From an uncultured Oscillospiraceae bacterium (GTDB lineage Bacteria > Bacillota > Clostridia > Oscillospirales > Ruminococcaceae): DNA of 12,026 nt. The notes beneath the pieces are model-generated. The model was not told where the DNA came from, did no database searches, and worked only from the letters and a program-made list of their open reading frames with translations. The translations under genes and the position numbers were made by a program. Positions within the stretch are counted from its first letter, which is position 1. Each line of letters begins with the position of its first letter. The stretch spans positions 1 through 12,026 of the forward strand of contig CAJTVI010000072.1 in the NCBI GenBank assembly GCA_910579545.1, given 5' to 3'. Of this stretch, positions 7,861 to 12,026 are shown piece by piece.

Positions 7861-7869
7861 CAAAGCCGC
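7841..7869 (-). repeat. 29-nt dispersed repeat, copy B (upstream of the PBP gene)
   Basis: Second copy of the element at 314-342, with 26 of 29 positions identical and in the same orientation. It lies in the 202-nt ftsL-PBP spacer, just before the PBP ribosome binding site. Its ends, GCGGC and GCCGC, are complementary. Confidence 0.75.
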
Positions 7870-8018
7870 CCATTGGCGTAGTTTTTTCCCGGTGTCCGCC
7901 GCCTTTTGGCGCGGCTTTTGAACCGCTGCACAGAAAAAGGCGCCGGGCCCGGCCGCGGCCAATGGCCCAACGCCCGCCGGGGGCTGGCCGGCCTTACAGG
8001 GCGGCGCCGATGGGGCTT

Positions 8019-8483
8019 TTAGGGGTTGAGGTAATCCGCCACGCTGAGCAGCCCGGCCCCAAAGGATTCGAGCCAGCGCCGGATGCCGGACTCGGGCCGG
8101 GTGATCACGCTCTCCTGCTCCAGGGTGACATAGGTGATCTGGCTTTTATCCAGCTTCATAAGGCCCAGCTGGCTGGTGGCGATCTCGGCCACGCTTTTCA
8201 GGCTGGTTTTGCTGTCCATCAGGCCGGAGAGGTAATCGTAGTCGCTCTGGGCCGCCACCAGCTGGCGCTGGGTGCGCTGGAGATCGGTGGTCAGCTCGGT
8301 AAGCACCGCCTGGCTGTAGAGGTAGCAGGAAATCAGGGCGATCATGAGCAGGGTCACCGAGACGATGCGCACCTGGCGCAGGGCCTGGGCGGTGCGCAGC
8401 TGCCCGCCCTGCTTTACCCGCACCCGCGGCTGTTTGCGCTGGCGGTTTTCAAACAGGCTCAGATCATACGCTGTCTGCTGCAT
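8019..8483 (-). CDS. ftsL: Cell division protein FtsL (bitopic divisome protein)
   Basis: A 154-residue protein with a basic cytoplasmic N-terminus (about 1-38, rich in Arg, Lys and Gln) and one membrane helix (about 39-60). A heptad-like segment likely to form a coiled coil follows (about 62-110), with a short C-terminal tail. This is the layout of FtsL/DivIC-type septum proteins, which bind each other and FtsQ/DivIB and help activate the FtsW-PBP pair. Sequence conservation in this family is very low, so the call rests on size, topology and the position between rsmH and the class B PBP. ATG 8483 has a purine-rich site (AAAGGGGG) at good distance. The spacer upstream (8484-8575) carries a 6-bp hairpin at 8557-8571 right at the rsmH stop. 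Confidence 0.85.
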   Translation of the reverse strand: MQQTAYDLSLFENRQRKQPRVRVKQGGQLRTAQALRQVRIVSVTLLMIALISCYLYSQAVLTELTTDLQRTQRQLVAAQSDYDYLSGLMDSKTSLKSVAEIATSQLGLMKLDKSQITYVTLEQESVITRPESGIRRWLESFGAGLLSVADYLNP

Positions 8484-8575
8484 GCCGATCCCCCTTTCCC
8501 CTGCCCGGCGCGCCCGTTTTTGACCGGCGGCGGCCGCGGCGGTTTTTACTGTTTATCCGGCCCCTGGCCGGCGAT

Positions 8576-9499
8576 TTAAAGCTTTTCGGCCACCCGCAAA
8601 AGGGCGCTGCGGCTGCGCCGGTTGGCCTCCTGCTCGGCCGCCGAGGGCGCGATGGGCTTGCGGTGCACCAGCCTTGCCCTCGCCCTGCCCCCGCAGACGC
8701 AGACCGGGTACTCCGGCGGGCAGGTACAGGCGGTGGCCCAGGCCGCAAAGCGGCGCTTGACCAGCCGGTCCTCCAGCGAATGGAAGGTGATCACGGCCAG
8801 CCGGCCGCCCGGCACAAGGCATTCAAAAATTGCGTCCAGCCCCTCGCTGAGGGCGTCCAGCTCGCCGTTTACCGCAATGCGCAGCGCCTGAAAGGCCCGG
8901 CGGCTGGGGTTTTTGTGCTTGCGCCGCACCGCGGGGGGCAGCGCGCCGGCCACCGTGTCGGCCAGTTCCAGGGTGGTCAGGATGGGCTTTGCCTCGCGCC
9001 GGGCCACGATCCGCCCGGCAATGGCCCAGGCGTGCGGCTCCTCGCCGTACTCCCGCAAAATGCGGCAGAGTTCCTCCCGCGAGGCGGTGTTTACAAGGTC
9101 GGCCGCGCTGGGGCCGGTTTGGCTCATGCGCATATCCAGCGGCGCATCCTCGTGGTAGGAAAAGCCGCGGGCGGCGTCGTCCAGCTGGCGGCTGGAAACC
9201 CCAAGGTCCAGCAGCGCCCCGTTGAGCCCGGCAACGCCAAGGCTTTGCAAAACCGCCCCCGCATCCCTGAAATTGGCCCTGACCACCTGGGCCGGCAGCC
9301 CCGCCAGCCGCTGGGAGGCGGCGGCCACGGCGTCCGGGTCCTGATCAAGGCTGATCAGCCGGCCGGTGGTGAGATGCCCGGCGATGGCGGCCGAATGCCC
9401 GCCCCCGCCCGCCGTGCCGTCCAGATAGACCCCGTCCGGCCGGATGGCCAGCCCCTCGATGCACTCGTTGAGCAGCACCGGAAGATGATAAAACTCCAT
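8576..9499 (-). CDS. rsmH: 16S rRNA (cytosine-1402 N4)-methyltransferase RsmH (MraW)
   Basis: RsmH methylates N4 of C1402 in the 16S rRNA P-site region, using S-adenosylmethionine. The 307 residues are a normal length. The N-terminal HLPVLLNECIEGL (5-17) and the SAM loop YLDGTAGGGGHS (25-36) are typical. LLDLGVSSRQLDDAARGFSY (96-115), PLDMRM (120-125), NPSRRAFQALRIAVNGEL (197-214) and ITFHSLEDRLVKRRF (237-251) follow as expected. A CxC...CxC cluster (C258, C260, C267, C269) near the C-terminus resembles the one I recall in many clostridial RsmH proteins and could bind metal, though this is not shown here. ATG 9499 has AAAGGA 9 nt upstream. It follows mraZ after 115 nt, the usual dcw order. 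Confidence 0.97.
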   Translation of the reverse strand: MEFYHLPVLLNECIEGLAIRPDGVYLDGTAGGGGHSAAIAGHLTTGRLISLDQDPDAVAAASQRLAGLPAQVVRANFRDAGAVLQSLGVAGLNGALLDLGVSSRQLDDAARGFSYHEDAPLDMRMSQTGPSAADLVNTASREELCRILREYGEEPHAWAIAGRIVARREAKPILTTLELADTVAGALPPAVRRKHKNPSRRAFQALRIAVNGELDALSEGLDAIFECLVPGGRLAVITFHSLEDRLVKRRFAAWATACTCPPEYPVCVCGGRARARLVHRKPIAPSAAEQEANRRSRSALLRVAEKL

Positions 9500-9614
9500 G
9501 GCGGCAGGTCCTTTCTTTGCGGGCGGCGGGCCCTTGCTTGCAGGCGTATCGCCCGGCGGCTCCCTTTTTGGGCGGGCTGCCGGCCCATTTTATGCGGCGC
9601 GGCCAGCGGCGGTA

Positions 9615-10040
9615 TTACAGTTCCAACTCCTCCATGGTGGCGGCCAGGGCGGCGCTGTCGGTTTCCAGCTTTTGGTTATATGCCTGCCAGGCGGCGGTAT
9701 CCCAGATCTCGGCGTGGTTGCGGTTGCCGATGATAGTGACCTCCTTTTCCAGCCCGGCATGCCTGCGCAGCACCGCCGGCAGCAGGATGCGGCCCTGCTT
9801 GTCCGGTACGACCTCCTCGGCCGCGGCAAACAAAAAGCGCTGGATATCCCGGCTTTTGGCCATGCCCTTTTGGGCAAAGGCGTCGGCCACCTGGGCAAAC
9901 TCCTCGAGCGGGAAGGCCACCAGGCAGCCGTCCAGCCAGCGGGTGACCACAAAACGTTCGCCCATCTCGTCCCGGAATTTTGCCGGGAAGTTCAGGCGGC
10001 CCTTGGCGTCAATGGAATACGCGTATTCGCCCATGAGCAT
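9615..10040 (-). CDS. mraZ: Transcriptional regulator MraZ
   Basis: MraZ is a DNA-binding protein that, in studied bacteria, binds TGGG-type repeats in front of its own operon and adjusts dcw expression. The 141-residue protein has two tandem SpoVT/AbrB-like domains, each with its DxxxR motif: DAKGR (11-15) and DKQGR (80-84). The start at ATG 10040 is chosen because GGGGG lies 8 nt upstream and the protein then begins MLMGEYAYSIDAKGR, as family members do. A second in-frame ATG two codons later is a possible alternative. The open frame extends to 10145, but that part is leader DNA. It is the first gene of the cluster, directly behind the promoter and the TGGGT boxes at 10140-10164, which implies autoregulation. 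Confidence 0.96.
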   Translation of the reverse strand: MLMGEYAYSIDAKGRLNFPAKFRDEMGERFVVTRWLDGCLVAFPLEEFAQVADAFAQKGMAKSRDIQRFLFAAAEEVVPDKQGRILLPAVLRRHAGLEKEVTIIGNRNHAEIWDTAAWQAYNQKLETDSAALAATMEELEL

Positions 10041-10065
10041 CCCGGCCGCCCCCTTTCGGTTTGTT

Positions 10066-10116
10066 TTTTCAACAGGCGGCATCCTTTTGCGGGGATTGCC
10101 CCTGCCTTGTTGAAAA
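10066..10116 (-). promoter_or_regulatory. Nested hairpin in the mraZ 5' leader
   Basis: In the mRNA, TTTTCAACAAGGC (10104-10116) pairs with GCCTGTTGAAAA (10066-10077), leaving one bulged base. It encloses a small hairpin GGGG-CAAT-CCCC (10091-10102). The outer stem ends about 11 nt before the GGGGG ribosome binding site of mraZ. No U-run follows, so it is not a plain terminator. It could stabilise the message or affect initiation. Confidence 0.5.
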
Positions 10117-10120
10117 CTCG

Positions 10121-10138
10121 GTGGAAAAGGTGGAAAAC
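10121..10138 (+). repeat. Tandem GTGGAAAAG / GTGGAAAAC 9-mers next to the MraZ boxes
   Basis: Two adjacent 9-mers differing in the last base, read on the plus strand. They resemble the minus-strand GTGGGTAAAA units at 10140-10164 without the central GT, so the two sets face each other across a 2-bp junction. On the minus strand they read TTTTCCACC/CTTTTCCAC, one mismatch from the DnaA-box consensus. A degenerate third copy, GTTGAAAAC, lies at 10109-10117. Confidence 0.55.
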
Positions 10139-10139
10139 T

Positions 10140-10164
10140 ACCCACTTTTACCCACTTTTACCCA
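10140..10164 (-). promoter_or_regulatory. MraZ operator: three TGGGT boxes
   Basis: On the minus strand TGGGT occurs at 10160-10164, 10150-10154 and 10140-10144, each separated by AAAAG, so the period is exactly 10 bp. The known MraZ site in E. coli is a set of TGGGN repeats with 5-nt spacers between promoter and ribosome binding site, which this matches. It lies just downstream of the predicted transcription start. Confidence 0.88.
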
Positions 10165-10177
10165 CTACAATGGAATT

Positions 10178-10206
10178 ATTATACTGTAACCGGGGTCAAA
10201 AAGCAA
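10178..10206 (-). promoter_or_regulatory. Housekeeping (sigma-A type) promoter of the dcw cluster
   Basis: Minus-strand -10 TATAAT (10178-10183) is a perfect consensus. A 17-nt spacer (10184-10200) separates it from a -35 TTGCTT (10201-10206), which matches TTGACA in its first three bases. The start point would be near 10171, giving a leader of about 130 nt before mraZ that includes the MraZ boxes and the hairpin. Confidence 0.82.
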
Positions 10207-10280
10207 GGCTTGGGCACAAATTTGCGGGGTTTTGTTTTCGGGGCCAGCCGGGGGCGGGCGGCTGAGGGGGCGGCAGGCAT

Positions 10281-10317
10281 AAAAAAGCCCCCCGCGGGCG
10301 GCAAAGCCCGTGGGGGG
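10281..10317 (-). terminator. Intrinsic terminator behind the carboxyltransferase gene
   Basis: On the minus strand a 12-nt arm (10306-10317) pairs with 10288-10299 at 11 positions, with one A-C mismatch and a 6-nt loop. The run CTTTTTT (10281-10287) follows directly. It lies 23 nt past the stop of the carboxyltransferase gene and isolates that operon from the dcw promoter. Confidence 0.92.
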
Positions 10318-10339
10318 TGATAGGTCGTTTTATCTGCCG

Positions 10340-11746
10340 TTATACCGGATGGGACTTGGCGGCGTAGTCCACATGGTCGCCGTCCACGCCGGCCAGCTTT
10401 TCGCGGCGCTTGTCAAAGAATTTGGGGGCCACCTGCGGGAACATGGCGTAGGTGAGGGCGTCCTCCTCCTGGATCATGTATTTCGCAGCTTCGGCCTTCA
10501 TCTTTTCCACCTCCGGCTCCAGCAGGTCGGCCGGGCGGCAGGTGATGGGCTGCTCGTCGCCCAGAATGCGCTTGGTAAACTCGGGGCTGATGGGGGCGGG
10601 GGTCTTGCCGTAATCGCCGTGCACCAGGCCCTTGAACTCCTTGGTGACCATCTTGTACCGCTCGCCCAGGATCACATTGAAGACGGCCTGGGTGCCCACG
10701 ATCTGGCTGGTGGGGGTGACCAGCGGCGGATAGCCGGAATCCTCGCGCACACGGGGGATCTCCTGCAGAACGGCGTCCAGCTGGTCCTCCTTGCCGGCAT
10801 CCTTGAGCTGCTTGAGCAGGTTCGAGAGCATGCCGCCCGGCACCTGGTAGAGCAGGGTGTTGGCGTCCACGCCCAGCATCTTGTGGCTGATCTGGCCGCT
10901 GGTGACGTATTTTTCGCGCAGCTTGGCAAAGTACTCGCGCACCACGTTGAGCTTTTTGAGGTCCAGCCCGGTGTCGTGCTCGGTGCCCTGCAATGCGGCC
11001 ACAAGGCTCTCGGTGGGCATGTGGCTGGTGCCCAGCGCCAGCGGGCTGATGGCGGTGTCCACAATGTCCGCGCCGGCCTCGATGCCCTTGAGGATGGACA
11101 TGGAGGCAAGGCCGGAGGTGTAATGGCTGTGGATGTCCACCGGGATCGAGACGGTCTCCTTGAGGGCCTTGACCAGCTCGTAGGTGCTGTAGGGGGTAAG
11201 CAGGCCGGCCATGTCCTTGATGCAGATCGAGTGGGCGCCCATCTCCTCCAGGGTCTTGGCATACTTGGCAAAATAGGCATTGTCGTGCACCGGGCTCAGG
11301 GTATAGCTGATGCAGCCCTGCACATGGGCCTTTTCCTTGATGGCGGCCTTGATGGCGGTTTGCAGGTTGCGGGGGTCGTTCAGGGCGTCAAAGATGCGCA
11401 GGATGTCGATGCCGTTGGCAACGCTCTTTTGCACAAAATACTCCACCGCGTCGTCGGCATAATGGCGGTAGCCCAGCATGTTCTGGCCGCGGAAAAGCAT
11501 CTGCAGCTTGGTGTTGGGCATCTCCTTGCGCAGGATGCGCAGCCGGTCCCAGGGGTCCTCGTCCAAAAAGCGGATGCAGGAGTCGAAGGTGGCGCCGCCC
11601 CAGCACTCCACCGAGAAATAGCCAACCTCGTCCATGGCGGGCAGGATGGGGCGCATCTCGTCCATCTTCATGCGGGTGGCAAGCAGGGACTGGTGGGCGT
11701 CGCGCAGAACGACCTCGGTAATTTTAACGGGTTTAGCCAATCTCAT
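10340..11746 (-). CDS. oadA: Biotin-dependent carboxyltransferase (oxaloacetate decarboxylase alpha / pyruvate carboxylase C-terminal type)
   Basis: This subunit moves a carboxyl group between a 2-oxo acid such as oxaloacetate or pyruvate and biotin on the carrier protein. The 468-residue chain is a TIM-barrel carboxyltransferase followed by the conserved C-terminal region. Metal and catalytic residues are visible: Asp16 in LRDAHQSLLATRM, the carbamylated-lysine motif CIKDMAGL (Lys177), and HSHYTSG with His206 and His208. It has no biotinyl domain of its own, and the carrier is the separate gene 14 nt upstream. ATG 11746 has GAGG only 3 nt away. TTG 11740, two codons later, would be 9 nt from it and would give MAKPVKITEVVLRDAHQS, so it may be the true start. 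Decarboxylase alpha subunit versus transcarboxylase 5S or pyruvate carboxylase subunit B cannot be settled from this gene alone. Confidence 0.9.
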   Translation of the reverse strand: MRLAKPVKITEVVLRDAHQSLLATRMKMDEMRPILPAMDEVGYFSVECWGGATFDSCIRFLDEDPWDRLRILRKEMPNTKLQMLFRGQNMLGYRHYADDAVEYFVQKSVANGIDILRIFDALNDPRNLQTAIKAAIKEKAHVQGCISYTLSPVHDNAYFAKYAKTLEEMGAHSICIKDMAGLLTPYSTYELVKALKETVSIPVDIHSHYTSGLASMSILKGIEAGADIVDTAISPLALGTSHMPTESLVAALQGTEHDTGLDLKKLNVVREYFAKLREKYVTSGQISHKMLGVDANTLLYQVPGGMLSNLLKQLKDAGKEDQLDAVLQEIPRVREDSGYPPLVTPTSQIVGTQAVFNVILGERYKMVTKEFKGLVHGDYGKTPAPISPEFTKRILGDEQPITCRPADLLEPEVEKMKAEAAKYMIQEEDALTYAMFPQVAPKFFDKRREKLAGVDGDHVDYAAKSHPV

Positions 11747-11760
11747 TCACCTCGCCTTTA

Positions 11761-12026
11761 TTAGTTCAGGGTCACCAGCACGTCGCCGGAGTTGACCGTA
11801 TCGCCCTTGCTTACATTCACGCTGGCAACCGTGCCGTCCTGCGGGGCAACGATCTCGTTTTCCATCTTCATGGCTTCCAGGATCACCAGCACATCGCCGG
11901 CCTTGACCGAAGCGCCCGCGGCCACCTTGGTGTCCAGGATGTTGCCGGGCATGGGGGCGGTGACCGTTACGGCGCCGGCGGCAGCCGGGGCGGCGGCGGG
12001 CGCAGCGGGGGCTGCGGCGGGCGCGG
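11761..12026 (-). CDS. Biotin carboxyl carrier (biotinyl domain) protein, C-terminal part (runs off window)
   Basis: The C-terminal 88 codons of a biotin carrier are visible, open to the right edge. An Ala/Pro linker (about 17 residues seen) leads into a complete biotinyl/lipoyl fold. It has the family signature EAMKMEN, and the lysine encoded at 11866-11868 is the expected biotin attachment site. The fold begins at VTVTAPMPGNI and ends at DVLVTLN before the TAA. Ala/Pro linkers are usual in the oxaloacetate decarboxylase and methylmalonyl-CoA decarboxylase carriers (gamma or short BCCP forms). The ATG at 11952 lies inside the domain and is not the start. It is 14 nt from the carboxyltransferase gene and clearly its partner. 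Confidence 0.92.
   Translation of the reverse strand, partial: APAAAPAAPAAAPAAAGAVTVTAPMPGNILDTKVAAGASVKAGDVLVILEAMKMENEIVAPQDGTVASVNVSKGDTVNSGDVLVTLN

Noticed and set aside
7817..7873. Extending the PBP by 19 codons to the ATG at 7873
   Set aside because: The extra codons are the translated repeat, hairpin and ribosome binding site. GTG 7816 has AGGAGG upstream and gives the expected N-terminus.
7936..7953. GC palindrome followed by TTTTT in the ftsL-PBP spacer as a terminator
   Set aside because: The 12-nt palindrome (7942-7953) leaves no room for a loop and the T-run is short and interrupted. A strong terminator inside the operon is doubtful.
10310..11764. 484-codon plus-strand frame opposite the carboxyltransferase gene
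   Set aside because: It covers the terminator and the whole real gene on the other strand, and its product is Gly/His/Val-rich without motifs.
1..12026. CRISPR array, tRNA, rRNA, insertion sequence, prophage or defence system
   Set aside because: No regularly spaced repeats, no cloverleaf or rRNA segments and no transposase, integrase or nuclease frames. All intact genes belong to cell wall synthesis, division or a biotin carboxylase-type enzyme.

Overview
This 12 kb window comes from a GC-rich (roughly two thirds G+C) low-redundancy bacterial chromosome. It is most likely a member of the Firmicutes/Bacillota, and the Oscillospiraceae/Ruminococcaceae (Faecalibacterium, Gemmiger and Subdoligranulum relatives) fit best. 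The evidence is strong AGGAGG-type ribosome binding sites, a division transpeptidase with two C-terminal PASTA domains in the ftsI position, and a Clostridia-like RsmH with a CxC...CxC cluster. The assignment to a family is an inference. Every gene I can support is on the minus strand, so the window reads from right to left.

Region 1 (12026 down to about 10281) holds the end of a biotin carboxyl carrier protein and the carboxyltransferase (oxaloacetate decarboxylase alpha / transcarboxylase 5S type). They are separated by 14 nt and end at a strong intrinsic terminator. Together they form part of a biotin-dependent (de)carboxylase.

Region 2 (about 10206 to 10041) is the control region of the division and cell wall (dcw) cluster. 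It has a clear promoter (TTGCTT, 17 nt, TATAAT), three TGGGT boxes at 10-bp period that match the known MraZ operator, related 9-mers in the opposite orientation, and a nested hairpin in the 5' leader just before the mraZ ribosome binding site.

Region 3 (10040 down to 371) is the dcw cluster: mraZ, rsmH, ftsL, a PASTA class B PBP (ftsI/spoVD type), murF, mraY, ftsW and murG. At the left edge lies the first 56 codons of a further gene that may be ftsQ/divIB. MurF makes UDP-MurNAc-pentapeptide, MraY and MurG turn it into lipid I and lipid II, and FtsW with the PBP polymerise and cross-link the septal wall. FtsL belongs to the divisome scaffold, and MraZ is the local regulator. murE and murD, which commonly lie between these genes, are absent from their usual slots.

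The genes are ordinary housekeeping genes. The unusual content is in the spacers, which are long for a dcw cluster (44 to about 202 nt) and full of inverted repeats. Two of them carry copies of the same 29-nt element (26/29 identical), and a third carries an imperfect internal duplication. I see no CRISPR array, tRNA, rRNA, insertion sequence or prophage, and no evidence of a new multi-gene system.
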